From: Nitrospirae bacterium JdFR-85
GTDB taxonomy: Bacteria > Nitrospirota > Thermodesulfovibrionia > Thermodesulfovibrionales > JdFR-85
Direction of reading: 5' to 3'
Length of the DNA stretch: 64,000 nucleotides
NCBI GenBank assembly: GCA_002011745.1
Contig: MTOU01000013.1
Coordinates: 62,186 to 126,185, forward strand
Shown here: one piece after another, positions 9,107 to 19,818 of the stretch
How the letters are laid out: each line of letters starts with the position of its first letter
How positions within the stretch are numbered: position 1 is the first letter of the stretch
The notes under the pieces: model-generated
The model's database searches: none
Seen by the model: the letters and a program-made list of their open reading frames with translations, nothing else
Told to the model about the DNA's origin: nothing
Translations under genes and position numbers: made by a program

Positions 9107-10453
9107 TCATCGGGTCATCTCAAGGACTTCTCTGATATTCTTTACACCAGAAAGCTGCATAGTTGTGGATATTCTGGAGCTTAAATTTGTTTGGGGGATA
9201 ACTGCCTTTTTCAGACCTATCTTTTCTGCCTCTTTCAGACGTGTCTCTATCTGACTCACTGCCCTTACCTCACCAGAAAGGCCTATCTCCCCGATAAGTA
9301 TTGTATCTCTATCAACAGTAGCGTTTCTGAATGATGTAGCAATTGCCATGGCTACAGCAAGGTCAACAGCAGGTTCAAATACCCTTAACCCGCCAACAAC
9401 ATTAACATAAATATCAGAAAGTCCCAGGTGTAACCCTCCTATTTTCTCAAGAACAGCAATAAGAAGGTTACTTCTCTGGACATCCACACCAATAGATGTT
9501 CTTCTGGGCATCCCAAAGGTGGTTGGAGTAACAAGTGCCTGAATCTCGATAATTATAGACCTTGTGCCTTCCAGTGTGGCAGTAAGTACTGTACCAGGGG
9601 ATGGGGTTTCCTGTCCTGAAAGAAAGAGTTCAGAAGGGTTCTTTACCTCCTTTAACCCAGAATCAGTCATCTCAAATACCCCTATTTCATTTGTAGAGCC
9701 AAACCTATTCTTGACAGCCCTGAGAATCCTGAATGCCTGGGATTTGTCACCCTCAAAATACAATACTGTATCCACAATATGTTCAAGTACCCTTGGACCA
9801 GCAATAGCCCCTTCCTTTGTTACATGTCCTATTATAAAAAGAGGGATATTATACCTTTTTGCAGATACTGTAAGCTTTGCTGAACATTCCCTTACCTGTG
9901 CGACAGTACCTGGAGCAGAGCTTAGTGTCTCAGTATAGATTGTCTGTATAGAGTCAACCACAACCAAGGCTGGCTTTATTCTTTCTATATAATCCAAGAC
10001 CTTCTCTATTCTTGTCTCGGGCAAGACAAGTATATTCTTTGTATCAATCCCTAACCTGTTGGAACGGAGTTTCACCTGTTGGGCTGACTCCTCTGCTGAT
10101 ACATAAAGCCCTCTTGCAGAGGAATCCCTCAGAAGACCTGCCATTGTCTGTAGGAGCAAAGTGGATTTTCCAACCCCAGGGTCCCCACCTATCAAAACCA
10201 CAGAACCTGAAACTATTCCCCCTCCAAGCACTCTATCAAGCTCTTTTATGCCAGTTGACACCCTCGTATCCTCACTAAAGGAGACATCAGACAGGGGGAT
10301 AGGTTCTATATCCTGGACACTCTTTGTATGTCCTTTTATTGAGGATTCTTCAATAATACTATTCCATGTACCACAGTCAGGACATCTACCCATCCATTTT
10401 GTTGTTACATAACCACAGGCCTGACACCTGAATTTTACAGTATCTCTTGACAT
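9107..10453 (-). CDS. radA: DNA repair protein RadA/Sms
   Basis: CQACGYVTTKWMGRCPDCGTW zinc finger, GGDPGVGKSTLLLQ, KNRFGSTNEIGVFEM. Confidence 0.96.
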   Translation of the reverse strand: MSRDTVKFRCQACGYVTTKWMGRCPDCGTWNSIIEESSIKGHTKSVQDIEPIPLSDVSFSEDTRVSTGIKELDRVLGGGIVSGSVVLIGGDPGVGKSTLLLQTMAGLLRDSSARGLYVSAEESAQQVKLRSNRLGIDTKNILVLPETRIEKVLDYIERIKPALVVVDSIQTIYTETLSSAPGTVAQVRECSAKLTVSAKRYNIPLFIIGHVTKEGAIAGPRVLEHIVDTVLYFEGDKSQAFRILRAVKNRFGSTNEIGVFEMTDSGLKEVKNPSELFLSGQETPSPGTVLTATLEGTRSIIIEIQALVTPTTFGMPRRTSIGVDVQRSNLLIAVLEKIGGLHLGLSDIYVNVVGGLRVFEPAVDLAVAMAIATSFRNATVDRDTILIGEIGLSGEVRAVSQIETRLKEAEKIGLKKAVIPQTNLSSRISTTMQLSGVKNIREVLEMTR

Positions 10454-11217
10454 TATACTCCAAGTATAGCCATTCCTCTGCCAGGACTGTATGCCCTTTT
10501 AATTGCTTCTAATACAAACCCTTTTGCAAGTGCAGTTGCCTTATCAGCCGGATTTCCCAGAGCAAGATAAGAGGCGAGAGCAGAGGAGAAAACACATCCT
10601 GTTCCATGATACCTGCCCTTTACTCTCTCAGAGGACAACCACTTAATATTAACACCATCAAAAAAAAGGTCTTCACTCTCTTCACCCTCCATATGACCTC
10701 CTTTGATTACCACATTCTTTACTCCAAAGGAATAGATCTTCTCTGCTGCCCTGATCATATCATCTCTGTTCAGGATCTCTATGCCTGATATCAGAGATGC
10801 CTCATTGATGTTTGGTGTAACAAACGCAGCCATAGGCAGAAGATATTCAACAATACTCTGGAGCACCCCCTCCTCCTGAAGCGGTGTGCCCGTGGAAGAA
10901 ACAGTTACTGGATCAATAACAAGAGTTATATCTCTTCTGTCCAGAGTCTCTGCTATTGTCTTGACCGCAGATTCTGTATATATCATTCCTGTCTTTACCA
11001 CCTCAATATCTGTATCCTTCAGAATAGCCTCAATCTGTTCTTTTATGTATATATCATCTACAGGTATAACTTTAAAAACCGAAAGGGTATTCTGGACGGT
11101 AATCGCTGTTATTACTGAAAAGGGATGAAGACCAAGACGGTAAAAGACTCTTATGTCTATCTGTACTCCAGCTCCTCCAGAGGGATCAGAACCTGCAAGT
11201 GTTAGGATTGATTTCAT
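10453..11217 (-). CDS. thiD: Hydroxymethylpyrimidine/phosphomethylpyrimidine kinase
   Basis: LTLAGSDPSGGAGVQIDI, VKGGHMEG, RYHGTGCVFSSALAS. Confidence 0.93.
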   Translation of the reverse strand: MKSILTLAGSDPSGGAGVQIDIRVFYRLGLHPFSVITAITVQNTLSVFKVIPVDDIYIKEQIEAILKDTDIEVVKTGMIYTESAVKTIAETLDRRDITLVIDPVTVSSTGTPLQEEGVLQSIVEYLLPMAAFVTPNINEASLISGIEILNRDDMIRAAEKIYSFGVKNVVIKGGHMEGEESEDLFFDGVNIKWLSSERVKGRYHGTGCVFSSALASYLALGNPADKATALAKGFVLEAIKRAYSPGRGMAILGV

Positions 11218-11223
11218 AAAGTC

Positions 11224-12150
11224 TTAAATCTTTATCTGTATAAAATATTTTTTCCTTAGTTCTTTTATCCATTGTTGATACCTCTGTTGCGCCTTCATCT
11301 CAATCAGCTTATTCCTTATCCTCTCCTTTATGGATATATTCGGCATTATTTTCCTCTCTAAATAAAGTATATGGAACCCTCTTTTACTCTTTAAGGGCTC
11401 TGTATACTCACCCTCTTTAATACTTTCTAAGGCCTCTACAAACCTCTTATCAAGATCCGTCTTTTTCACAAATCCCATCACCCCTCCTTCTTTGCTATTC
11501 GGGCCTTCTGAGTATTTCTGTGCCACGAGATCAAAGGGTACTCCTTCTTTGAGCAGTTGCAGCACCTCTTTAACCTTTTTCTCACCATCCTCTCCTGATC
11601 TTATGAAGATCTGCCTCAGGATATAACCTTCAGCACCTTCCAACTCTTCTGGATGTTCTTTTATATATCTATCGATCTCTTCTTCTGAAACAAGAATATT
11701 ACTCTTAAGCTTAAGAGTCAAAAACTTGTTGATAGTTAGCTGTTCTCTAATAATTTCTCTATATTCATCATATGTCAGCCCCTGTCTCATTATCACTTCC
11801 CTGAATTCTACCTCACCAAGTCCATATTTTTTTCTTATCTCTGCTATTGTCTTGTCAACATCTCTATCAGTAGCAGTAATATTCTCCTTTAAGGCCTCTT
11901 TAAGTTGCACCTTTATATCTATAATCCTTTCTAAGAACTCCCTCTCTTTCTGCTGAATAAACTCCCTCCTCTGCTCTGGTGTCAATCCTTGCAGCACATC
12001 TGAATACTCAAACTCTATCCTCTTGTAAACCTCACTCCATGTTATAGCATCACCATCAACCATAGCAACTATCCTGTCTATCAATACAGCCGCATCTGTT
12101 AATCCAGGCATAAAAAATATAATCGTCAATGTTATGATTGTTCTTTTCAT
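11224..12150 (-). CDS. SurA-like periplasmic peptidyl-prolyl isomerase
   Basis: Signal-like N-terminus, SurA-N helices, PpiC-like domain YILRQIFIRSGEDGEKK...FDLVAQKYSEGPNSKEGGVMGFV. Confidence 0.85.
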   Translation of the reverse strand: MKRTIITLTIIFFMPGLTDAAVLIDRIVAMVDGDAITWSEVYKRIEFEYSDVLQGLTPEQRREFIQQKEREFLERIIDIKVQLKEALKENITATDRDVDKTIAEIRKKYGLGEVEFREVIMRQGLTYDEYREIIREQLTINKFLTLKLKSNILVSEEEIDRYIKEHPEELEGAEGYILRQIFIRSGEDGEKKVKEVLQLLKEGVPFDLVAQKYSEGPNSKEGGVMGFVKKTDLDKRFVEALESIKEGEYTEPLKSKRGFHILYLERKIMPNISIKERIRNKLIEMKAQQRYQQWIKELRKKYFIQIKI

Positions 12151-12566
12151 AACAGCGCCACATCCTCCACTGAAGATATCACCACAAATATCTTTTTGTT
12201 ATTACTCTGTTTGTCTACCGGCACAATAAAGAATCCCTTTTTATGAGGATTCTGCACTGAAAGATGAAATCCCTTCTTCCAAGGGAACTCTCCCTGTAAA
12301 TACCCAAGGATACTTTCTCCATCATAGAATTTTATATATATCCTTTTGCCTTTAAACTCTATCTCTTCATACCGTTTAGTCTCTCTGTATTTTGGTTTAC
12401 CCTCGAAGGTTTTAACAAAAAAAATGGCTTTTAGATCATCAATATAAAATCTCTCAGTATATCCCTTACGTGTAAGAATCCTTAACTCATCTGCTTCTTC
12501 ATTAAACTGAACTAAAAACCCCTTCACAAGAGTACCATTCTTGAGATGTAAAACCACCTTCTCCAT
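12147..12566 (-). CDS. Conserved hypothetical protein
   Basis: ORF with 4-nt overlap into the SurA-like gene; MEKVVLHLKNGTLVKGFLVQF... Confidence 0.7.
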   Translation of the reverse strand: MEKVVLHLKNGTLVKGFLVQFNEEADELRILTRKGYTERFYIDDLKAIFFVKTFEGKPKYRETKRYEEIEFKGKRIYIKFYDGESILGYLQGEFPWKKGFHLSVQNPHKKGFFIVPVDKQSNNKKIFVVISSVEDVALL

Positions 12567-12579
12567 TTCTCTTTCTCTG

Positions 12580-13479
12580 TTATCTCACATATACTTGTAT
12601 TTTAGACTTCTTTTTTCTCTCTGTTATAAGGTGTACCTTTGTAGCCTCTCTCCTCTGCCTCAAGAGCAAGGCCTTAATCTGATCCTTAGCTTCCTCATAA
12701 GACATAACCCTTTCAGGCTCTCTCTTTTTCACTCTAAGTATATAATACCCGCCCTTGCCCCGATAAGGACCTCCTACTTCGCCTTCTTTTAACTCTTCCA
12801 AGGCATCTCTGATGGCATCACTGAAAAAGGTGGGTTGTATCCATCCATACTGAGTTACCACAGCCCTGCCTTCTCTGCTCACTTTCTCAGCAAACTCATC
12901 AAATTCCATATTGCTCCTTTTCCATTCATCATATAACTCTCTGGCTTCTTTCTCAGTGTCAACCTGAATAATCCTTACCTGAACTCTTGCTGGTTTGATA
13001 AAGGGTTTAGGGCTCTCGTTATAATATTTTTTCATCTCTTCTTCCTTTATAGAATCCTCAGGGACGAGTTGGCTTATATATTTCTCAATAATCAACTCCT
13101 CTTTGACCATCTGGCGGTACTGTTGTTCTGTAAGGTTCCATCTTCTCAAGGCTTCTTGTATTTTCTGTTCCCCGAGACGGGCCTTTATCTCTTCTAATGC
13201 ACTCTTAAGCTCTGTGTCTGATATAGTTATATTTTTCTCTCTTGCTGCCTGAAGAAGCAGTTTTTTACCAATCATCTCTTCTATCACTGCATTCTTCAAT
13301 GCCTCCTCATTAACTGGAATCCCTTGAGCCTTATGAGCCTCCATCCGCTGACCGAGCTGTCTTTGGAAGTCATCTATCGAAATCTCTTCATCATTTACCA
13401 CAGCAGCGGGCTTCTTGCTGCATGATATGAGAGAAAGAACCATAACCACAAGCAGGGCTATTATCAGGACTCTATACAC
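12580..13479 (-). CDS. PpiC-type peptidyl-prolyl isomerase (lipoprotein-like N-terminus)
   Basis: MYRVLIIALLVVMVLSLISCSKKP lipobox-like signal; PPIase region ARVQVRIIQVDTEKEA...GPYRGKGGYYILRV. Confidence 0.85.
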   Translation of the reverse strand: MYRVLIIALLVVMVLSLISCSKKPAAVVNDEEISIDDFQRQLGQRMEAHKAQGIPVNEEALKNAVIEEMIGKKLLLQAAREKNITISDTELKSALEEIKARLGEQKIQEALRRWNLTEQQYRQMVKEELIIEKYISQLVPEDSIKEEEMKKYYNESPKPFIKPARVQVRIIQVDTEKEARELYDEWKRSNMEFDEFAEKVSREGRAVVTQYGWIQPTFFSDAIRDALEELKEGEVGGPYRGKGGYYILRVKKREPERVMSYEEAKDQIKALLLRQRREATKVHLITERKKKSKIQVYVR

Positions 13480-13494
13480 TCTTCAGACTCCTCA

Positions 13495-14493
13495 CTAACA
13501 TATTCTTGGCAACTGTTCTCCACTTAACATTTCGATCATTCTCGTACCACCCATTTCTGTGTTAAGAAGTACCATGCCTTCAGGCGATGCTCTAACTATA
13601 CCTATCATCTCAGCCTCTTTACCTTTTGGGTGTGCTCTTATTGTCTCAAGTAAAGATTCTGCCATATCCTCCTCTACAAAAGCAACAATGATACCCTCAT
13701 TAGCCACAAACAGGGGATCAAGACCCAGGATCTCACAGGCCCCCCTCACCTGAGGCATTATGGGAATCCTTGTCTCCTCAATCTCAATACATACAGATGC
13801 CTCTTCTGCTATCTCCTTTAATGTTGTAGCGAGTCCTCCTCTGGTGGGGTCTCTCATTACATGTACTGCCTTACCAGCCTTCAGGATCTCTCTCACAAGG
13901 TCATTTAATGCCCTTGTATCGCTATAAAGAGGGGGATCAAATTTAAGACTGTTCCTTTCGGCCATTACAGCAACCCCGTGATTGCCGATCGGACCAGTAA
14001 CAATTACTCTATCACCAGGTCTAACATTCTTAGGTGTAAGCTCTACCTCCCCTTTTATGATGCCTATTCCAGAGGTGTTTATAAATATCCCATCTCCCTT
14101 CCCTTTATTCACCACCTTTGTGTCTCCAGTAACCACTTTAATTCCTGCAGCCTCTGCAGAAGACTTTATAGACATAAGAATTCTTTCAAGGTGTTTCAAT
14201 TCAAAACCTTCCTCGAGTATAAGTCCAAGAGACAGAAACAGGGGTTCTGCTCCCACTACAGAGAGGTCATTTACTGTACCATTAACTGCAAGTGTACCTA
14301 TATCACCACCAGGAAAGAAGAGGGGAGATACTACATAACTGTCTGTGGTGAAGGCTATCTTGCAGGTATTGATATCCAAGACCGCTGAGTCCAGAAGCTC
14401 TTCTATACCAGTCAATGGAGAGATGAGATTTCGCAGGAGCTGGTGCATTAACTTTCCACCACTGCCATGACCTATCAGAATTCTGTCAGCCAT
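13495..14493 (-). CDS. hypE: [NiFe] hydrogenase maturation factor HypE
   Basis: GHGSGGKLMHQL, DSAVLD, TDSYVVSPLFFPGGDIG, VTGDTKV, RDPTRGGLATTL, C-terminal PRIC. Confidence 0.96.
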   Translation of the reverse strand: MADRILIGHGSGGKLMHQLLRNLISPLTGIEELLDSAVLDINTCKIAFTTDSYVVSPLFFPGGDIGTLAVNGTVNDLSVVGAEPLFLSLGLILEEGFELKHLERILMSIKSSAEAAGIKVVTGDTKVVNKGKGDGIFINTSGIGIIKGEVELTPKNVRPGDRVIVTGPIGNHGVAVMAERNSLKFDPPLYSDTRALNDLVREILKAGKAVHVMRDPTRGGLATTLKEIAEEASVCIEIEETRIPIMPQVRGACEILGLDPLFVANEGIIVAFVEEDMAESLLETIRAHPKGKEAEMIGIVRASPEGMVLLNTEMGGTRMIEMLSGEQLPRIC

Positions 14494-14787
14494 TTAAAGG
14501 TTATTATACCCTCTACTAATAAGTACAATCCAGTTTCTGAATTCTTGAAAATCCCTTTTAGCATGAGCTATGGCATTTGCAAATAGAAGAATCATTTTTT
14601 GTAACTTTCCTGATCCTCACTCTGCTCACCCCCTTTCCCTCTTTCATTCACTCTACTATGCAAATGCGAAGAAAATTTGAAGAAAGATTATCAAAGATAT
14701 TTATAGGACATCTAAAGAATTCTTTTATCATTCCGAAAATTAATGCATAAGTTGAATAAAACCTTAGTATTAATTTAATATTAAATT

Positions 14788-17466
14788 ATGGTCAATCTTG
14801 TCCTTAAAAAACTCTTTGGCACAAAAAATGAGAGGGAACTGAAACGTCTCTGGCCTATAGTCCATAAAATTAATGCCTTAGAGCCAGATATACAGAAGCT
14901 CTCTGATACTGAACTGAGAAAAAAGACAGACGAGTTTAAAGAGAGGCTTCAGAAGGGAGAGACCCTTGATGACCTACTCATTGAGGCATTTGCTATTGTT
15001 AGAGAAACAGCAAAAAGAAAGATAGGAATGCGTCACTTTGATGTACAGTTGATTGGGGGGATTGTACTGCATGAAGGGAAAATAGCTGAGATGAAAACGG
15101 GTGAAGGTAAGACCCTTGTGGCAACCCTGGCTGTATATCTCAATGCCCTTGAAGGAAGAGGGGTCCATGTTGTAACTGTTAATGACTACCTTGCCAAAAG
15201 GGATACCCAGTGGATGGGGCCTGTTTATCACCATCTCGGATTGACCGTAGGGGTAATTCAGCATGATGCCTCATTCCTCTATGACCCTACATTCCGTTCT
15301 GAAGACAAGAGATATGACAGGTTGAGGCCCTGTTCGAGGAAGGAGGCCTATCTTGCCGATGTTACCTATGGTACAAACAATGAGTTTGGATTTGACTATC
15401 TTAGAGACAATATGAAATACGATATAAACGACTACTGCCAGAGAGAACTCAATTATGCTATTGTTGATGAAGTTGACAGCATCCTTATTGATGAAGCGAG
15501 AACACCTTTGATCATCTCTGGGCCTTCTGAGGAATCCACTGATAAGTACTACAAAATAAACAGAATAATTCCGAAACTCAAAAAGGATGTGGATTTCACC
15601 ATTGATGAGAAGGCAAGAACAGCCATCCTTACTGAAGAAGGTAGCATCAAGGTGGAAAAGCTTCTTGGTGTAGACAATCTCTTTGACCCTGTAAACATAG
15701 AATTGGTACATCATGTGCTTCAGGCCCTTAAGGCACATTATCTCTTCAAAAAGGATGTGGATTATGTGGTAAAAAATGGCCAAGTAATAATAGTAGACGA
15801 GTTCACAGGCAGGCTAATGCCTGGAAGAAGATGGTCTGATGGACTCCATCAGGCAATAGAAGCAAAAGAAGGGGTCAAAATTGAGAGCGAGAACCAGACC
15901 CTTGCTACTATTACTTTCCAGAACTACTTCCGCATGTATCGTAAGTTGGCTGGCATGACAGGCACAGCCGACACAGAAGCAGAAGAGTTTGCAAAGATAT
16001 ACAATCTCGATGTGGTGGTAATTCCTACAAACAAGCCAATGATAAGGAAGGACTACCCAGATGTGATATACAAAACCGAGAGGGCAAAGTTTAATGCTGT
16101 TATAAAGGAGATAGAAGAGTGTTACAGGAGGGGACAGCCTGTACTTGTAGGAACTATCTCCATCGAGAAGTCAGAAATGCTAAGTAAGATGCTAAAAAAG
16201 AAGGGTATTCCACACTCGGTTCTTAATGCTAAGTATCATGAGAAAGAGGCAGAAATAATCGCTCAGGCTGGCAGACCAGGTGCTGTAACAATAGCTACAA
16301 ACATGGCAGGAAGAGGAACAGATATTGTACTCGGCGGTAATCCTGAAGGACTGGCAAAGGAATTCATTAAAGATATAAAGAATCCTACAGACGAAGACTT
16401 CCAGAAGGCCTTAGAGAAGGCTAAGGAGATATGTGAAAGGGACAAACAGAAGGTAATTGAGGCTGGTGGACTCCATATTATTGGTACAGAAAGACATGAG
16501 GCAAGAAGGATTGATAACCAGTTGAGAGGTCGTTCTGGTAGACAGGGTGATCCAGGCTCCTCAAGATTTTATCTTTCCCTTGAGGATGACCTGATGAGGA
16601 TATTCGGTTCAGATAGGATCTCCACACTGATGAACAAACTGGGCATGGAGGAGGATGTCCCTATTGAGAACAGGATGGTAACAAAGGCTATTGAGAATGC
16701 CCAGAAGAGGGTAGAAGCCCACAATTTCGAGATAAGAAAACATCTTCTTGAGTATGATGATGTAATGAACAAACAGAGGACAGAAATATATGCATTCCGC
16801 AAAGAGATACTTGCCTCTGATAGCCTAAAAGACAGGATAGAGGAGATGCTTGAAGATGTGATTGATGAACTCCTCTATAGATACTGCCCCGAGGATAGAT
16901 ATCCTGAACAGTGGGATATAAAAGAATTGAACAATTCAATATACGGGATCTTTGGCGTAAAACTTGAGGGGCTTGAAGACTTCAAAGGTATAGAGGCATT
17001 GAGAGAAAAGATTATCTCAGACCTGAAAGAATATTATACAAACAAGGAAAGCGAGATTGGGGAAGAGTTGATGAGATACCTGGAAAAGGTCATAACCCTC
17101 CAGGTTGTAGACAACCAATGGAAGGACCACCTGCTTGCTATGGACCATTTGAAGGAGGGGATAGGCCTTAGAGGTTATGGTCAGAGAGACCCACTGGTTG
17201 AATACAAAAGAGAAGCGTTTGAGATGTTTGCTGATATGACTGAAAGGATAAAGAGAGAGGTCCTTACCAGGGTCTACAGGATTCAGATCCGCTCAGAGGA
17301 GGAGGCAGAAAGGGTATCCCGTCATAGACAGACAAGACTCTCATACAACCGTGGAGATGGTGGAAATAGGACCCCTGTCAGGAAAACGGGTAAGATAGGC
17401 CGTAATGCTCCCTGCCCCTGTGGAAGTGGTAAGAAATATAAGAAATGTTGTGGTGTGAATGCCTGA
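14788..17466 (+). CDS. secA: Preprotein translocase ATPase SecA
   Basis: [44 protein letters not shown]-term SEC-C motif [16 protein letters not shown]. Confidence 0.98.
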   Translation: MVNLVLKKLFGTKNERELKRLWPIVHKINALEPDIQKLSDTELRKKTDEFKERLQKGETLDDLLIEAFAIVRETAKRKIGMRHFDVQLIGGIVLHEGKIAEMKTGEGKTLVATLAVYLNALEGRGVHVVTVNDYLAKRDTQWMGPVYHHLGLTVGVIQHDASFLYDPTFRSEDKRYDRLRPCSRKEAYLADVTYGTNNEFGFDYLRDNMKYDINDYCQRELNYAIVDEVDSILIDEARTPLIISGPSEESTDKYYKINRIIPKLKKDVDFTIDEKARTAILTEEGSIKVEKLLGVDNLFDPVNIELVHHVLQALKAHYLFKKDVDYVVKNGQVIIVDEFTGRLMPGRRWSDGLHQAIEAKEGVKIESENQTLATITFQNYFRMYRKLAGMTGTADTEAEEFAKIYNLDVVVIPTNKPMIRKDYPDVIYKTERAKFNAVIKEIEECYRRGQPVLVGTISIEKSEMLSKMLKKKGIPHSVLNAKYHEKEAEIIAQAGRPGAVTIATNMAGRGTDIVLGGNPEGLAKEFIKDIKNPTDEDFQKALEKAKEICERDKQKVIEAGGLHIIGTERHEARRIDNQLRGRSGRQGDPGSSRFYLSLEDDLMRIFGSDRISTLMNKLGMEEDVPIENRMVTKAIENAQKRVEAHNFEIRKHLLEYDDVMNKQRTEIYAFRKEILASDSLKDRIEEMLEDVIDELLYRYCPEDRYPEQWDIKELNNSIYGIFGVKLEGLEDFKGIEALREKIISDLKEYYTNKESEIGEELMRYLEKVITLQVVDNQWKDHLLAMDHLKEGIGLRGYGQRDPLVEYKREAFEMFADMTERIKREVLTRVYRIQIRSEEEAERVSRHRQTRLSYNRGDGGNRTPVRKTGKIGRNAPCPCGSGKKYKKCCGVNA

Positions 17467-18853
17467 AATAACTGTTATAACATCCCAAAAGAGTGAGTTA
17501 AGAACACTTCTGAAGAGATGCAGATTCAAAAGACTCTCCTTTGTAAGCATTGATGAGATAAAAAAGAAAGTCTGTCCCACTGAAGTGCTCTTAATTGACC
17601 ATGATGGAATAAGTGAGACAGATATGAAGAATCTTCTGGATATATTTGAAGACCATCCAAAGGTTATCCTCACAAACAGTAAAACTATAAAAACAAAGGG
17701 ACTGTTCACTGAAGTTATAAGTTCTCCTGAATGTAGCTCGATCAGGTTAGCCGTAAAGGGACTTACCAACCTGAAAAGGCTATATGAAGAGAGCAGGCTC
17801 CTCAGTAAGAGACTGGCATACTCAGAGAAGTACAGAAGGGTCTATAAGTCTCTTACAACCATAATGAATGAGTCTACAGATCTGGATGTACTACTCAGAG
17901 GGGTAATGCAGGAGATCAAACGTGAGACAGGCTCAAAGGATTGGATAGTCTTTCTGAAAGATACTGAGTCTGATTATTTAACTGTAGCAGCAGCCTCAAA
18001 AAAGAAAGGACTTCAGGAGGGATTCAGAATACTCCCAGGGAAAGGAATTGCTGGCTGGGTTGCAGAGAAGAAGAGATATGTGATAGTGGACAACTGTAGC
18101 ACTGACAGAAGATTTAAGGAAGAGGAACCAATTCATCGAGGTTTTAAGACAAACTCTCTCCTCTGTTTTCCCCTGATAGGAAAAGAGGGGCTGATTGGGG
18201 TATTCGAGTTGATTAATAAGAAAAAAGGGACCTTTAATGAAGAAGACATAAGGTTTATAACCGAAGTCTCCCAACAGGTAAGCCTTGCCTTTGAGATGGC
18301 TCTTCTACGGCAGAAACTGGAGGAGATGGCAATAACAGATGACTTAACAAAGTTATTCAACACCCGTTATCTGAACAGAACATTGGAGGTGGAGTTAGAA
18401 AGGGCAGGACGATACAATACCTCGGTCTCTCTGATATTTATGGATATAGATTATTTCAAGGACATTAATGACAAGTATGGTCATCTCGTGGGTAGCAAAG
18501 TGCTTGCAGAAGTAGCACAACTGCTTCTGAAAAAACTACGTTCAGTAGATATCGTAGCAAGATATGGGGGAGATGAGTTTGTTATTGTACTACCAATGAC
18601 CTCACCAAAGTATGCAATACAGGTAGCAGAGAGGTTAAGGAATGCGATTGCAGAGGCTGTTTTCTTGAAAGACAGTGGTTACAATATAAAGGTTACAGCA
18701 AGTTTTGGTGTAGCCTCTTATCCTGAAAGTGCCAAATCCAAGGAGGAGCTTCTTAGGCTTGCTGATGAGGCAATGTATAAAGTAAAATATCGTACAAGAA
18801 ATGGTGTATATGCGATTTTGGGCGAAGATAGCATTATAGAACACTGTAAATAA
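17459..18853 (+). CDS. GAF-GGDEF diguanylate cyclase
   Basis: GAF region ([17 protein letters not shown]), [13 protein letters not shown] catalytic motif; overlaps secA end by 8 nt. Confidence 0.93.
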   Translation: MPEITVITSQKSELRTLLKRCRFKRLSFVSIDEIKKKVCPTEVLLIDHDGISETDMKNLLDIFEDHPKVILTNSKTIKTKGLFTEVISSPECSSIRLAVKGLTNLKRLYEESRLLSKRLAYSEKYRRVYKSLTTIMNESTDLDVLLRGVMQEIKRETGSKDWIVFLKDTESDYLTVAAASKKKGLQEGFRILPGKGIAGWVAEKKRYVIVDNCSTDRRFKEEEPIHRGFKTNSLLCFPLIGKEGLIGVFELINKKKGTFNEEDIRFITEVSQQVSLAFEMALLRQKLEEMAITDDLTKLFNTRYLNRTLEVELERAGRYNTSVSLIFMDIDYFKDINDKYGHLVGSKVLAEVAQLLLKKLRSVDIVARYGGDEFVIVLPMTSPKYAIQVAERLRNAIAEAVFLKDSGYNIKVTASFGVASYPESAKSKEELLRLADEAMYKVKYRTRNGVYAILGEDSIIEHCK

Positions 18854-18870
18854 AAGATAAGGATTCTCTA

Positions 18871-19818
18871 ATGGCCCTATTTAATTATGCCACAAAAGAG
18901 GTAACACTAAAGATAGTCTATTATGGACCCGGCCTGAGTGGTAAGACTACCAATCTTCAGTATCTCCATTCCGTAATCGAGCCTGATAAAAAAGGAAAAC
19001 TCATCTCTCTTGCTACAGAAGCTGACAGAACCCTTTTCTTCGATTTCATGCCTGTTGAACTTGGCAAGATTAAGGACTTCTCCATAAGGTTTCAATTATA
19101 TACTGTACCTGGACAGGTAAGGTACAATGCTACAAGAAAGCTTGTTCTGAAAGGCGCAGATGCAGTAGTATTCGTGGCTGACTCACAGAGAAGCCTTTTG
19201 GAGGAGAACATCCAGAGTTTTGAGAATATGCGTGAGAATCTCAGGGAGAATAATATAGACCCCGATGATATCCCGATAGTTATACAGTATAACAAGCGTG
19301 ATCTGCCTGATATAATGTTGGTGGAGGAACTAAACTCTCACTTGAATAAAAAAGGGTACCCTTATTTTGAGGCAGTTGCTATAGAGGGCAGGGGTGTAAA
19401 AGAAACCTTTCAGGAGATAACAAAACTTCTGTTAAAACATATTTCTAAAAAACATAAAATAGATATTGCTCCTGAAGAGGAAAGAGTTCCTGAAGATATA
19501 GTAATGGAGGAAAAACCAACTACAGTAAAAAAAGAGGAGACCGAATTTGTCCCTTCTATTGACAGAAGCATTGCAGATGAGAAGATCCTGGACTTGTTGA
19601 ATGAGATAAAAGGCCTTTTACAAAAGGTTGAAAATACAATCAATGTCGGCACAGACATAGATTCTACCCTTGAATATTTAAGGCTATCTATCGAAAGTAT
19701 GAGAGAGTCCCTTCATGAGAATACAAGAAAACAGGATGACCTACTGAAACTACTGAAGGATATTAAAAACTCTATTGACAACGCAAAGAAAAAGAAGAGA
19801 TGGATCTTCTTCGGTTAG
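18871..19818 (+). CDS. MglA-like small GTPase with C-terminal coiled-coil extension
   Basis: GPGLSGKTTNLQYL P-loop, QLYTVPGQVRY, IQYNKRDLPD. Confidence 0.92.
   Translation: MALFNYATKEVTLKIVYYGPGLSGKTTNLQYLHSVIEPDKKGKLISLATEADRTLFFDFMPVELGKIKDFSIRFQLYTVPGQVRYNATRKLVLKGADAVVFVADSQRSLLEENIQSFENMRENLRENNIDPDDIPIVIQYNKRDLPDIMLVEELNSHLNKKGYPYFEAVAIEGRGVKETFQEITKLLLKHISKKHKIDIAPEEERVPEDIVMEEKPTTVKKEETEFVPSIDRSIADEKILDLLNEIKGLLQKVENTINVGTDIDSTLEYLRLSIESMRESLHENTRKQDDLLKLLKDIKNSIDNAKKKKRWIFFG

Noticed and set aside
14494-14787. 294-nt hypE/secA divergent intergenic region as an ncRNA (ATTTGCAAAT palindrome seen)
   Set aside because: Only a short palindrome and AT-rich promoter-like sequence; no convincing stable structure, so no RNA gene claimed
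15271-15783. 170-aa minus-strand ORF inside secA
   Set aside because: Antisense to highly conserved SecA
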